A stretch of 64,000 nucleotides of DNA, taken from contig CAZTBP010000018.1 of the NCBI GenBank assembly GCA_964612145.1, positions 1 through 64,000 of the forward strand, read 5' to 3'. How positions within the stretch are numbered: the first letter of the stretch is position 1; every line of letters starts with the position of its first letter. Made by a program: the position numbers and the translations under genes. The notes under the pieces are model-generated. The model did no database searches, was not told the origin of the DNA, and saw only the letters and a list, made by a program, of their open reading frames with translations. This stretch comes from JAGNLV01 sp964612145 (GTDB lineage: Bacteria; Zixibacteria; MSB-5A5; GN15; FEB-12). Positions 18,384 through 28,700 of the stretch are shown piece after piece.

Positions 18384-19133
18384 TTATAGTCGTCCAATCA
18401 CTGTCGGGAGTTCCTCGATCCGGTCGACGACCACGTCCGGCTTCGGTTTACGGTTCGTCGCAACATCGCCCACCCTTGCCCGCTTCAGACTATCGTGAAA
18501 GGCGCGCTCCCATTCAGTTTCGCCTCCGTCCCACACGTCGAAAGCCCATCGCGCCAGGACCGCCCGCATCCCCAGTTCTTTTGCCGGTTCGATATCGGCG
18601 TCCAGGCGATCACCGATCATCACGACCCCGCCCGGCTCGCACCCGATTTTCTCCAGCAGGCCGGTAAAGAATTGCTTTTCCGGTTTGCGGAGCCGCACCT
18701 CCTCCGAAATCCAGAACTCGGAGAAGTACTCCATCCACTTCAACTTTTCGAACGCTCCCCGGCACGCTTTAGCCTGATTCGCCGCCACCGCCAGCCCGTA
18801 ATCTCGCGACAGTTCTTTCAGTATCGGAGTCACGCCGGGGATCGGCTGGTGCAGTCGAAGGTAGTCTCGTTCCTGCCGCTTGAGAAACTCGGTGTGAATC
18901 TCTTTCCAGCCGTCTTTGCCCAGCCGGCTTACGGCGAGTGCCTCCCAGGGCCGCGAGGATCGCTCCATGATAATCAGCCGTTCCCGTTCAGCCATTAGTT
19001 CCGCGAACGTAACACCGGGATCTTCCCGCATCACGTCACGATATATCATGCGGTACACCATTGCCATCGCCCGGTCATCACATACTAAGACATTACCGAC
19101 GTCGAGAAAAATCCACTTGATTGCAGTCCCCAT
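18384..19133 (-). CDS. HAD-superfamily hydrolase
   Basis: 249 residues. Motif I is FLDVGNVLVCDD; the nucleophile Asp is present, while the usual acid/base Asp two residues on is replaced by Gly, as in a number of HAD subfamilies. Motif III Lys falls in RLRKPEKQFF, and motif IV is MIGDRLDADIEPAKELGM. An alpha-helical cap (about residues 20-100) suggests subclass I phosphatases of small metabolites. It runs with the LytTR regulator gene two bases upstream (19136), so it may be part of that operon, although no link in function is obvious. Substrate unknown. Confidence 0.85.
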   Translation of the reverse strand: MGTAIKWIFLDVGNVLVCDDRAMAMVYRMIYRDVMREDPGVTFAELMAERERLIIMERSSRPWEALAVSRLGKDGWKEIHTEFLKRQERDYLRLHQPIPGVTPILKELSRDYGLAVAANQAKACRGAFEKLKWMEYFSEFWISEEVRLRKPEKQFFTGLLEKIGCEPGGVVMIGDRLDADIEPAKELGMRAVLARWAFDVWDGGETEWERAFHDSLKRARVGDVATNRKPKPDVVVDRIEELPTVIGRL

Positions 19134-19135
19134 GG

Positions 19136-19978
19136 TCAGGCTCCCGCCGCGTCATCCGGTCGAGCCCGCTGCCACCGAATGAACGCTACCCGTGTCTCAT
19201 CCCGGCGTGACCGGCTTACCCGAAGTTTTTCACCGGCAGGCAGCTTCAACTCCAGCGCGCCGAATGTCGCCGACTGTACCGATTTTACCGAACCAAGATT
19301 AACTATCGTACTCCGGTGAATCCGAAAGAACCGCACCGGATCGAGCTGCTTCTCAAAATCTGAAAGTTTCCCTGCAACCAGGCAGGACTTCCCATCACTG
19401 TGGATCCGCACAAAATGATCCTGTGCCTCGAACCAGTCTATGTTGTTGACTTCAATCGTGCGCCACGGTTCTACGGTTGTAACCGTGATCCGCTTCAGGT
19501 ACTGCTGATCGTCGACGTTGTCTTCATCCGGGAATTCGGCCTTGCTGAAGTAGTCGAGGAACTTTTTGAGCTGACGGTGCGAAGGCGCCGCAGCTCCGCC
19601 CTTGATCATCTTGCGTCCCCGTTCGAGTGCTTCATCAAACCGCTCCCGCGTGAATGGCTTGAGCAGGTAATCGACCGCATGCAGTTCAAACGCCTTGACC
19701 GCATATTCATCATACGCCGTTACAAAAATGGTCGGCGGCATCTTCTCCACGCCGATTGTCTCGATCACCTCTACACCGCTGCCGCGCGGCATCTGGATGT
19801 CCAGCACGACCAGATCCGGCCTGGATTCACTGATCAGATCGATCGCTTCGGCCCCGGTTGCGGCCTCACCGACCAACTTGAAACCGTTCAACTCGGCCAG
19901 ACGGGCCTTGACCAGCCGCCTGGCTCTCGCCTCGTCGTCGACAACGACCACGCGACAGGTGTCCGCTGTCTCAGTCAT
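19136..19978 (-). CDS. LytTR-family response regulator
   Basis: About 280 residues from the ATG at 19978 (19984 or 19996 are alternatives). The receiver domain has the acidic pair VVDDEARAR, phosphoacceptor Asp60 in PDLVVLDIQMP and a conserved Lys in YLLKPF. The C-terminal LytTR DNA-binding domain (about residues 165-270) shows VNNIDWFEAQDHFVRIH and FFRIHRSTIVNL. The start overlaps the end of the histidine kinase gene, so the two are translationally coupled and almost certainly partners. LytTR regulators usually bind paired direct repeats and control envelope or secreted factors. Target genes are not evident. Confidence 0.93.
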   Translation of the reverse strand: MTETADTCRVVVVDDEARARRLVKARLAELNGFKLVGEAATGAEAIDLISESRPDLVVLDIQMPRGSGVEVIETIGVEKMPPTIFVTAYDEYAVKAFELHAVDYLLKPFTRERFDEALERGRKMIKGGAAAPSHRQLKKFLDYFSKAEFPDEDNVDDQQYLKRITVTTVEPWRTIEVNNIDWFEAQDHFVRIHSDGKSCLVAGKLSDFEKQLDPVRFFRIHRSTIVNLGSVKSVQSATFGALELKLPAGEKLRVSRSRRDETRVAFIRWQRARPDDAAGA

Positions 19979-21098
19979 GCGCATGGGCCCTGGCAAATTC
20001 CGGGGAACTTGGAAGCGTAATGACAGCCATCACAGAATCGTCGGACTCATCAATCACCAGGTCGGCCTGGGCTCCGTATATCCGCTGAAGCCGCTCGCGG
20101 GTGTTGCTCAGACCGACACCCGAACCGGATTCGGCGCTTTCGACGGATCTGTTGTTTGTCACCTCGATGCGCACGCGATCACCATCCCGACTCACCTCCA
20201 CACGCAATTTGCCTTGATCCCCGTTGGCGGCCGCACTGTACTTCACCGCGTTTTCAACCAGCGGCTGAAGAATCATCGTCGGTACCGGCACCTCGCCGGT
20301 GTTGTCGTCGGTTTTGATACCAAATTCCAACCTGTCCTCGAACCGGGCTTTCATTAATTCGAGATACAACCGTGAGAACTGAAGTTCCTTCTCAAGCGGG
20401 AGAAACTGTTTGTCCGAATGCTCGAAGTTGAACCTAAGCAACTCCGACAAACGAACCATCAACTCATTCGCCTCTTCCCGTTCGTCGCTGATGATCATCG
20501 AGGAAATCGTATTAAGGGTATTGAACAGAAAGTGCGGTTCAAGCTGCGACCGAAGGGCCTGGAGTCGTGCCTTGCTGACTTCCGTTTCCAACTGCGATCG
20601 CTGGAGTTCCTGTTGATGCTGGCGCTGGTAAAATATCACGGCGTGTTCAATTGCCACGACAGCCCAGAAAGCAATGTAGTAGAAAGTCGAATGAGCCTTC
20701 ATGACAAAATAGAACATGTCGGTATTAAAGTTTTGCGGCAGGTGCCACCTGATACCAACCTGGAGCAGATATGAGTATGTCAGCAGGTAGAGTCCGGTAA
20801 TTACGACACTCGCCAGCACCAGAATAGCCGCGTGCAAAAGGCGCACCGGACGCACGACAGGGAATCGACAGGCAAGGTGCAGAATCAGCAGCGTAATTCC
20901 GCCCCATGCATACCAGACGAGGAGCTTCACTCCCAGCAGGTGCCACCACGTGTATGGATAGTCGCCAGCTGGAAAGAACCACCAGTGCAGCGCCGAGAGC
21001 GTCCCAACGAGCGTCCAGATACCCGCAAAAGCGAGTATCCGTTGCCACAGTTTCGGCAGCATCTGCCCGATTACATCTGTCGTCTGGCTTAATCTCAT
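19971..21098 (-). CDS. LytS/YehU-type sensor histidine kinase
   Basis: 375 residues. Four hydrophobic segments lie in the first about 150 residues, followed by a coiled linker (YQRQHQQELQRSQLETEVSKARLQAL). The His_kinase motif LEPHFLFNTLNTIS holds the phosphorylated His. The HATPase part has LVENAVKYS (N box) and the glycine-rich GSGVGLSNTRERLQRIYG. This type has no periplasmic sensor domain, so the signal may be sensed within the membrane. It is upstream of, and overlaps, the LytTR regulator gene. Confidence 0.93.
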   Translation of the reverse strand: MRLSQTTDVIGQMLPKLWQRILAFAGIWTLVGTLSALHWWFFPAGDYPYTWWHLLGVKLLVWYAWGGITLLILHLACRFPVVRPVRLLHAAILVLASVVITGLYLLTYSYLLQVGIRWHLPQNFNTDMFYFVMKAHSTFYYIAFWAVVAIEHAVIFYQRQHQQELQRSQLETEVSKARLQALRSQLEPHFLFNTLNTISSMIISDEREEANELMVRLSELLRFNFEHSDKQFLPLEKELQFSRLYLELMKARFEDRLEFGIKTDDNTGEVPVPTMILQPLVENAVKYSAAANGDQGKLRVEVSRDGDRVRIEVTNNRSVESAESGSGVGLSNTRERLQRIYGAQADLVIDESDDSVMAVITLPSSPEFARAHAHD

Positions 21099-21162
21099 TA
21101 GCGCACCTAATATAACAGATCACTGCCGTTTGCACAGCGTCAAACCGACAGTGACCTGATTG

Positions 21163-21197
21163 TTCGTCCCCGGCGAACCGTCAACACCGGGGACGAA
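21163..21197 (-). terminator. Terminator downstream of the VCBS/dockerin gene
   Basis: A perfect 11-bp stem (TTCGTCCCCGG / CCGGGGACGAA) with a 13-nt loop lies 23 bases beyond the minus-strand stop at 21220; U-rich sequence is weak. Confidence 0.65.
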
Positions 21198-21219
21198 AAG
21201 GGAAGGGGACCGACATTGT

Positions 21220-23205
21220 TTACGAGCAGGAGACCGGCGGCGTTCCGCTCCTGAACAGGAAATCAACCAAGAGTGTCAGGTCCTGCACGTTAGTACTTTC
21301 GTCACCACTAATATCCGCCTGGGCCGGGCAGCCGGGCGTCGCCCCACCGCGAAACAGGAACTCAACCAGGCTCGTCAGATCCGAGACATTCACCTGACCC
21401 TCGGAATCGTTATCGACATTTCCGCGCACGACGCAGCAGCAGGCGTCACCGATGCCGTCATTGTCCGTATCGGCCTGATCGACATTCGCGACCTGCGGGC
21501 AATTGTCGACATCAGCACAAAGACCGTCGGCATCGATATCATTTTCGGCGTCGTTCACACAAGCGTCGCACCCATCACCGAACCCGTCGGCATCGGCGTC
21601 GGCCTGATCGGCGTTCGGCGTATCGGGGCAGTTGTCAAAACAGGTCACACCGTCGCCATCAGGATCGGCGCAGGTCTCGACAATCGTCAGGAGCTGATTC
21701 ACCGCGACATTGGTCGTATCGGTTATCACTCCCGACGGCCACAACACCTGGAGGGAGTCGATCACGGTGGCGTCACCGAAACCGAAAAAGGCAATCAGGC
21801 TGCTGTGTCCGAGGAATGTGTTTTGTGCTGAAACATCGCGGATCTGCCAGACTGGGGACCCGTTGATAGTGGCTTTGGCACGAATCAGCGCCCCGACCGC
21901 ATTGGCGTTCGAGAACGTTCCTTCCAACTTAACTTTCAGCCAGCTGTTGCCGTTGTTCGAGTCGTTCCGCAGCAGGAGCCGGTTACCTGAGCCCGACGCC
22001 ACAACGAACATATCAAGGTCACCGTCGTTGTCGTAGTCGCCGGCACTGGCACCGGTATGACTCACAAGACCACCGGCAGCGTCACCGGCAGCGATACTCG
22101 TAAAGACGCCGCCACTGTCGTTGCGGTAGAAATTGTTCGACACGCCGATATTGGTCACGTAGCAGTCGAGGTCACCGTCGGCGTCAAAATCTTCCCACAC
22201 GCCCGAGAGTGAGATAAACTGATCGGTGACAATACTGCCGGTCGTAATCGGCACATATGTACCGTCATCATTGCGGTAGAGATCGTTGCGGCGTTCGATT
22301 GCCGAGACACCGCCACCGCCCCAGTTGGTTCGGTGCAGATCGAGATCGCCGTCATTGTCATAATCAACCAAGTTGATCACCTGGCCGTCGGCATTGTCGG
22401 TGGCGTGAGGACCGTCAAGGATCCGCTCAAATCCTGCAGCACCGGTCTCGGTTAGCAGGTTGCGGTAGAGATTGTCCGGTGCGGTAAAGCTGCTGGCAGG
22501 TCCGCTGCCCACGAAAAGATCCATGTCGCCGTCCATGTCATAATCAGACCAGTTGCCCGAGGTATACGGATCCAGGCCCGTCACGACCACGCCGGTATCT
22601 AAAACCTCGAAGGTGTAATCCGGTGGTCCCTGGTTTCGAAGAAGGCGGTTTGACCGCTGCGATCCGGCGACAAAACCGTTCGGAAAAGTAATGAACATAT
22701 CCAGGTAACCATCACCGTCGTAGTCTCCCCAGGCCGGACTCCAGCCCCGGCTATCGCTGGTACCGAGGTCCACGTCGGCCACCCGCACCAGTGTCCCGCC
22801 GTCGTTGCGGTACAATGAGCTGCGATCGGTGCCGGCCAGGAAACAGTCAGGATCTCCGTCGTTGTCGTAGTCGGCACATGAAACTCCGAGGTAGTTCGAG
22901 CCATCGGATGCAATTGCGTTGCCGGCCGGTGCCATGAAACTTCCCGCGCCGTCATTAATGTAGAGAAAATTCGTGCCAAACCCCATAACCAGCAGATCGA
23001 GGTGGCCGTCGCCGTTGATATCGGTCCAGGCACTTCCTGTGTAATTCTGGTTGTGTACATCGGTTACGACCGGATTGCCGGCGTCAAAAATCCGGGAAAA
23101 TGTTTGAGCGTTGGCAGTTGTCCAGGTGAGGATAAACCCGATTGCGATACAGAGCAGCAGTTCAATTGCTTTTCGGCAGGTTAACATTAATAGAAATCCA
23201 AACAC
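21220..23205 (-). CDS. Secreted VCBS/FG-GAP repeat protein with ASPIC/UnbV, thrombospondin type 3 and dockerin-like tail
   Basis: 661 residues. A GTG start at 23205 is chosen because GGAGG lies six bases upstream; the signal peptide follows (LLLCIAIGFILTWTTANA). Residues of about 45-400 hold repeated FG-GAP/VCBS units (DINGDGHLDLLVMG, DYDGDGYLDMFITF, DYDNDGDLDMFVV), a seven-bladed calcium-binding propeller. An ASPIC/UnbV-like segment (SWLKVKLEGTFSNANAVGA) follows at about 420-510. Thrombospondin type 3 calcium repeats (DPDGDGVTCFDNCP, DADGLCADVDNCP) come next. The end (GNVDNDSEGQVNVSDLTSLVEFLFRGG) is a dockerin-like double Ca loop. Such architecture is common in Zixibacteria-like genomes. Function unknown; surface binding is likely. 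Confidence 0.88.
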   Translation of the reverse strand: MFGFLLMLTCRKAIELLLCIAIGFILTWTTANAQTFSRIFDAGNPVVTDVHNQNYTGSAWTDINGDGHLDLLVMGFGTNFLYINDGAGSFMAPAGNAIASDGSNYLGVSCADYDNDGDPDCFLAGTDRSSLYRNDGGTLVRVADVDLGTSDSRGWSPAWGDYDGDGYLDMFITFPNGFVAGSQRSNRLLRNQGPPDYTFEVLDTGVVVTGLDPYTSGNWSDYDMDGDMDLFVGSGPASSFTAPDNLYRNLLTETGAAGFERILDGPHATDNADGQVINLVDYDNDGDLDLHRTNWGGGGVSAIERRNDLYRNDDGTYVPITTGSIVTDQFISLSGVWEDFDADGDLDCYVTNIGVSNNFYRNDSGGVFTSIAAGDAAGGLVSHTGASAGDYDNDGDLDMFVVASGSGNRLLLRNDSNNGNSWLKVKLEGTFSNANAVGALIRAKATINGSPVWQIRDVSAQNTFLGHSSLIAFFGFGDATVIDSLQVLWPSGVITDTTNVAVNQLLTIVETCADPDGDGVTCFDNCPDTPNADQADADADGFGDGCDACVNDAENDIDADGLCADVDNCPQVANVDQADTDNDGIGDACCCVVRGNVDNDSEGQVNVSDLTSLVEFLFRGGATPGCPAQADISGDESTNVQDLTLLVDFLFRSGTPPVSCS

Positions 23206-23434
23206 TTTGTCCTCCTTTGCGTTTATCCCGGTCTTGCGAATTTGCCTGGTTCGTTGTTGTGAAGTACACCCTCAATAACGGGAAAGTAGCTGCGCGAGAT
23301 GCACTTGCTTCGTGAGTTGCAGGAACCCTTCGTCAATAACACTAAATCACCGCAAAATCACGGAAACCGCAAAATGTGCGGATCAAATACGGGGAACTCA
23401 ACGTAGAGAAATAGAGTCTACAAAGGAGATACCT

Positions 23435-23971
23435 ATGCAAGATCGCAACCGACGTGCCCTGCTCAAAATGGGTGCACTCACCACCCTGTCCGCCGCGCTG
23501 CCGTTGTCGCTCACGGCAAAGGACTACCTGCCCGACTCCGTTCGCGCCGTCAACAAGTCTTTCGGCGGCGACAAAGGCGACCAGCTGGACCCGGCTCTCG
23601 TGCAGGATTTTGTACGACGCTCCCATTTTGATCCGGCAGGGATCAAGAAATTAACCGAGTCGTACCCGCAGCTTGTCTATGCTTCGTGGGACTGGGGCGG
23701 CGGTGATTTTGAAACCGGTCTCGGCGCCGCCTCTCATGTCGGTAACCGTGACATCGCCCTGGATCTACTCGCCCGCGGTGCCCGGCCCAACATTTTTTCG
23801 GCTGCCATGTTGGGCCAACTCGATGTTGTCCAGGCGCTTCTGACTGCGGCGCCGGACCTGATCGACTGTAGAGGCCCTCACGGACTCACGCTCGTGCATC
23901 ACGCCCGCAAGGGCGGGCAGCAGGCGATCGACGTTCTCGCGTATTTGGAACGGTTGGATTCGGACAGATAG
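23435..23971 (+). CDS. Ankyrin-repeat protein with twin-arginine signal
   Basis: 178 residues from the ATG at 23435, with AAGGAG eight bases upstream. The N-terminus MQDRNRRALLKMGALTTLSAALPLSL carries a Tat-like RRALLK motif and hydrophobic stretch. The remainder forms about three ankyrin-type helix pairs (GAASHVGNRDIALDLLARGAR, AAMLGQLDVVQALLTAAP, LVHHARKGGQQAIDVLAYL). Export by Tat with a folded scaffold is plausible; binding partner unknown. No operon partner. Confidence 0.78.
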   Translation: MQDRNRRALLKMGALTTLSAALPLSLTAKDYLPDSVRAVNKSFGGDKGDQLDPALVQDFVRRSHFDPAGIKKLTESYPQLVYASWDWGGGDFETGLGAASHVGNRDIALDLLARGARPNIFSAAMLGQLDVVQALLTAAPDLIDCRGPHGLTLVHHARKGGQQAIDVLAYLERLDSDR

Positions 23972-23972
23972 G

Positions 23973-24001
23973 ACTGGTGACGATCAGGTCCGTTTTTTTT
24001 C
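23973..24001 (+). terminator. Possible terminator after the ankyrin gene
   Basis: GGAC-TG / CAGGTCC can pair around an eight-base loop, followed by eight T. The element overlaps the end of the convergent PGPGW gene (stop at 23984-23986). Confidence 0.45.
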
Positions 24002-24226
24002 CCGCCTTTCGGCTACTTTCTTCTTCAGCCAATTGAGCAGCCGTTTCACCCCCGGATATTCAACCGACAGAATTACCAGCCCGAAAATAATCGTCAGTAT
24101 CCCCGGTCCGGGGATCACCAGCAGAATGATGCCCACCAGTATCACGGCCAGCCCCACCGTCGTAATTACGATTTTGCGGATAAGCCGCCACCACGAATTC
24201 TGCTTAGCCGGTCTTTGTATCGCCAT
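23984..24226 (-). CDS. PGPGW-family small membrane protein
   Basis: 80 residues. The central hydrophobic region contains the Pfam PGPGW-type motif (VILVGIILLVIPGPGILTIIFGLVIL), and the C-terminus is strongly basic (LKKKVAERREKKRT). Two short membrane helices are predicted around the PGPG turn. Function unknown in the family. Convergent with the ankyrin gene. Confidence 0.82.
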   Translation of the reverse strand: MAIQRPAKQNSWWRLIRKIVITTVGLAVILVGIILLVIPGPGILTIIFGLVILSVEYPGVKRLLNWLKKKVAERREKKRT

Positions 24227-24392
24227 TTACTACGTAACGTATGTTCGTCAGCTGGTGTTTCGACAATCGAACAACCGGGGGGCGGCAATGGAACAAGGTC
24301 GCAGTCACATTAGTTTAAGGCATACTGGACTTGCTCCGGCGAATTCCCGGGTACATTTTTGTCTGGAAACAAACCGTCTTAACCGAGGCTAC

Positions 24393-25727
24393 ATGAAACG
24401 ACCTTATCACTTTCTGGGTAAACCAACCGCAACACTCGTTCTGCTCCCGGCCCTTTTTATTTCGGTCCTTTTCGGCTGCTCCGGCGACGACAGCAACGCC
24501 CCACAACAGGGCAATCAACTTATTCCGGCTGTCGAGGCCGTGCAAGCTCGAGTCGGCTCCCTGCCGCTGACCGAACGTCTGAGCGGAGTTGTCCGAGCCG
24601 AAAATCAAGTCGAGCTGTACCCCGAAATCAGCGCCCGTGTTGCCCAGATACTCGTTAACGACGGTGATCTGGTCGAAGAAGGTCAGCCGCTGATCAAGCT
24701 CCGCGACAACGAATTCCGTGAACGGCTCAAACAGGCCGAGGCCGACCTGCAAATCGCCAGGGCCCAAGCCAAGCAGGCTGAAGCTGAACACAAGCGCCTT
24801 CAGGCCGAACTCGAGCGCAACGTATCGCTAGTTGAGAAAGACCTTATCAGCCCCACCGAATTTGAGGTAATTGAAAGCCAGGCAATTGCAGCCGAAGCCG
24901 ATGCCGAACTGGCCCGCGCCCGTGTCGATCGGGCCCAGGCCACCGTCGATGAGCGCCAGGAGTCATTATCGCTCGCCGTGATCCGGGCCCCTGTTAACGG
25001 GACAGTGGGCAGCCGCAATGCTGAAATCGGCATGCTCGTTACCCCGAACACGCGACTTTTCTCGCTCGGTCAACTTGACTCGGTCCGGGTCGAGGTTGTC
25101 CTTACCGACCGCATGCTTACGTATATAAAAGAGAACCAACGTGCAGAGATACTCTCTCCTAATCTGCCGTTCGGTTCGGTTGAAGCCCCGGTGGCACGGA
25201 TATCCCCTTTCCTGCACCCGGTCGCTCACAGCACCACGGCCGAGATTGATATCCCGAACCCGGATCATTCGCTTAAGCCGGGTATGTTCGTCACCGCCGA
25301 TATTTTCTACGGGGAGAGTGAAGAAGCAACGCTTGTCCCCCTGTCCGGTTTGTGGGAAAACCCGAACTCGGGGACTGTCGGCGTTTTCGTCTGCCGCGAC
25401 TCTTTGATCGGTGAACCCGTCGCCATGCTCGACAACCCGTCCGGCGGCGGCCTGACCGAGCCGCATAATTTCGAGTTTGTCCCGGTCGATGTAATCGCCA
25501 GGGGCCGTATGAACGCCGGTGTTACCGGCATCGAGCCGGGTGCCTGGATTGTCACGATCGGGCAGGATCTGTTTGCTGCCGACAGCGGTCAGGCCCGGGT
25601 CCGGCCGGTCAACTGGGAATGGGTCGAACGGCTCCAGCAACTCCAGCGCGAGGACCTCCTCGAGGAAATTATCCGTAAAAAGCAGGATAGTCCCACCACC
25701 GATACTAACGACGACGGTGCCGCATGA
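24393..25727 (+). CDS. RND efflux periplasmic adaptor (membrane fusion protein), lipoprotein
   Basis: 444 residues from ATG 24393; the frame continues upstream but overlaps the PGPGW gene and has no signal. The N-terminus ends in a lipobox (LLPALFISVLFGCSGDD), so it is inner-membrane-anchored by lipid. The biotinyl-lipoyl half motifs flank a long alpha hairpin: PEISARVAQILVNDGDLVEEGQPL, then helices (EADLQIARAQAKQAEAE... RARVDRAQATVDERQ), then VIRAPVNGTVGSRNAEIGMLV. Beta-barrel and membrane-proximal domains follow. It links the RND pump to an outer-membrane channel. Its stop overlaps the pump gene start by four bases (ATGA). No outer-membrane TolC gene adjoins. Confidence 0.93.
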   Translation: MKRPYHFLGKPTATLVLLPALFISVLFGCSGDDSNAPQQGNQLIPAVEAVQARVGSLPLTERLSGVVRAENQVELYPEISARVAQILVNDGDLVEEGQPLIKLRDNEFRERLKQAEADLQIARAQAKQAEAEHKRLQAELERNVSLVEKDLISPTEFEVIESQAIAAEADAELARARVDRAQATVDERQESLSLAVIRAPVNGTVGSRNAEIGMLVTPNTRLFSLGQLDSVRVEVVLTDRMLTYIKENQRAEILSPNLPFGSVEAPVARISPFLHPVAHSTTAEIDIPNPDHSLKPGMFVTADIFYGESEEATLVPLSGLWENPNSGTVGVFVCRDSLIGEPVAMLDNPSGGGLTEPHNFEFVPVDVIARGRMNAGVTGIEPGAWIVTIGQDLFAADSGQARVRPVNWEWVERLQQLQREDLLEEIIRKKQDSPTTDTNDDGAA

Positions 25728-28700
25728 ACATAACGAAAGTTGCCGTTAAACGTCCGGTTGCCACGGCGATGGTCTTTCTGATCATCATCGTTGTCGGCAT
25801 TATGGGTTTTCGATTTCTGCCGGTCGATCTCTTGCCGGCAATTGAATATCCCATGCTGAGTATCTCGACCTCGTATCCGAATGTGGGTCCCGAGGAAATC
25901 GAAACGATTATCACCGACCGTGTTGAAAATGCAATCGCCAGTGTTCCCAACCTGACCGAGGTCCGTTCTGATTCTGAGGAGGGCCGAAGCCGCGTTCGTC
26001 TCGAATTCGCCCAGGGCACCGATATCGATGCTGCCGCCAACGATGTCCGCGCTGCGCTTGACCGTATCCGTGACGATCTTCCGCCGGAGATCGAGCCGCC
26101 GCGACTCTGGAAATTCGATCCCGACAACTTCCCGGTCGTAATCCTCGGCGCCCAGTCTGACCGCTCCATGGATGAACTCACCCTCTTGCTCGAGCGCGAA
26201 GTAGCCCACCGCTTCGAACAGATCCCCGGGGTCGGTTCTATTGATGTTTGGGGCGGGATCTATCGCGAGATTCAGGTTCGTCTCAAGCGCGACCGCCTCG
26301 CCTCCAGCAATCTTTCGGCGGCCGATGTCGAAGCTGCGCTCGAACGCGAAAACATCACCCTCCCCGGCGGCGACATGCGTGAGGGCGTCAATGACATGTA
26401 CGTCCGTACCAAAGGGGAATTCCAGTCTCTGGACCAGATTTCCGCCACGATCATCACTACCATCGACGGCCTCCCGATTCGTGTCCGCGATGTAGCCGAG
26501 GTTGTCGACGGGTTCGAGGATATTAATCGCCTCGTGCAGATCGACGGCCGCCCGATGATCCGCCTTGGCATACGCAAACAGTCCGGCGCCAACACTGTCG
26601 CCGTTGCTGAACAAGTCCGTCGTGAGATGGAACGGATCAACAACGAGCGCGAGGATGTCGAGCTCATGATGGTCATCGACCAGAGCGAGTTCATCCAGAA
26701 CTCTATCGACAATGTCAAACAGTCAGCCCTTTTCGGAGGACTGCTGGCGATATTTATCCTGTACCTGTTTTTGCGCAACGGTTCGACTACGTTTATCATC
26801 GCGCTGTCTATCCCGATTTCGATTATTGCCACCTTCGGCCTGCTGTACTTCAACGGCCTCACACTCAACCAAATGAGCTTCGGCGGATTGGCCTTGGGTA
26901 TCGGGCTGATTGTCGACAACGCCATCGTTGTGCTGGAAAACATTGTGCGAGTGCGCGAGGGACGGGCCTCCCTGGAGGAGAGCGCCCTCACCGGCACCAA
27001 ACAAGTAGCCGGCGCTATCGTTGCCTCGACCCTCACAACCTCAGTAATTTTCTTGCCGGTCGTGTTTATGAACACCGTGTCGGCCATGCTCTTTGAGGAG
27101 CTTGCACTGGTGGTTGTATTCGCCCTGGTTTGTTCGCTGCTGGTCGCGCTGACGCTCGTGCCGATGCTGGCCAGCCGCTACCTGACGGTTCCGGCCGGCG
27201 GCCGATCCGCCAAGGAGGACCGCTGGTCGAAGATGGGCCGGTGGTTTGAGCGTCTGGAAGATCGCTATTCCCGCCTTTTGGAAAAGGCCATGAACCGCAA
27301 GAAGTATGTCTTCGGCATCACCATCGCCCTGCTGGTTGGCACCGTTCTGCTCTGGCCGCAGCTCCCGGTAGAATTGGCCCCGCAGACCGATGCCGATGAA
27401 ATTGATGTCGAACTCGAAATGGCCCAGGGTACCAACATTGCCGTCGTGAATCAATATCTCCGGGAGTTGGAGAAAATCGTGCTCGATGTTGTCCCGATGG
27501 ACCAGGTCGAGCACCTGACGGTTGAGATGCGCCCCGGCGACGCCGAGGTGGAGATATCCCTCAAACCAGCCGGTGAACGCACCGCCAATAGCTTCGTTCT
27601 GGCCGACCAGTTGCGTGACGCCGTCCAGGGACAGATCCCCGGCGCTAATGTCCGCGTACGCGCCCAGTCCGGCCTGTGGATGCTCCGACGCCTCTTTGGC
27701 TCCGGCGGCGGCGAAGCGGTCCAGATCGAACTGCGCGGCTACGATCTCGCCATGGCCGACCGGCTGTCTGAGGACATCAAAGCCGCGATCGAGGTCATTG
27801 AGGAGGTCGCCGACGTTCGTGTCAGCCGACGCGAGGGTCGTCCTGAACAAAATCTCATTATCGACCGGGAAAAGATCGCCGAGTTGGGCCTCTCCGTGAA
27901 CCAGATCGCCCGTGTCATTCAGACCAATGTCGGCGGCAGCCGGGCCGGCGTCTACCGTGAGGGCGGCGAGGAATTCCCGATTACCGTGCGTCTCCAACCG
28001 ACCGACCGGCTTACGACCAATGACCTCGGCAATGTGGCGGTGCGTTCCTCCACCGGCGAAATTATCCCGGTCTCCGCTGTCGTGCAGACCGAGCGCCGGA
28101 GAAGCCCCACTGAAATTGAACGTATCGACGGCCAGCGGGTGACCTACATCACCGCCAATCTCAAAGGCGGCGCCGCCCTCGGCGATGTTGTTGAGAAGAT
28201 GCAGGATGCCATGAAAACCATCGCCATGCCGAAGGGCTTCTCGGTCCTCTTCGGGGGTGAGTACGAGGAACAGCAACAAGCCCAGAAAGATTTCCTGCTC
28301 TCGATCCTCATGGCGCTTGCGCTCATCTATATGGTGATGGCGGCGCAGTTCGAACGGTTCCTTGACCCCGTCATTGTCATGGTCTCGGTTCCGCTGGCGC
28401 TTATCGGCGTGGTCCCGACCCTTCTGCTTACCGGCACGACTCTGAATATCCAGAGCCTCATGGGTATAATCATGCTGATCGGTATCGTCGTTAATAATGC
28501 AATTGTGCTCGTTGACTATATCAACCTCATGCGCCGCGACAAGGATCTTGATATTACTGAAGCTGTCGTTACATCGGCCAAACGCCGCTTGCGCCCGATC
28601 CTGATGACCACCTGCACCACCGTTCTCGGTATGCTCCCGCTGGCTTTTGTCCTTGGTGCCGGCGGTGAGATCCAGGCCGCTCTGGCCCGCGCCGTGATCG

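Noticed and set aside
24033..24392. N-terminal extension of the first RND adaptor
   Set aside because: The frame is open to 24033 but overlaps the PGPGW gene antisense and gives no signal peptide; the lipoprotein signal begins at ATG 24393.
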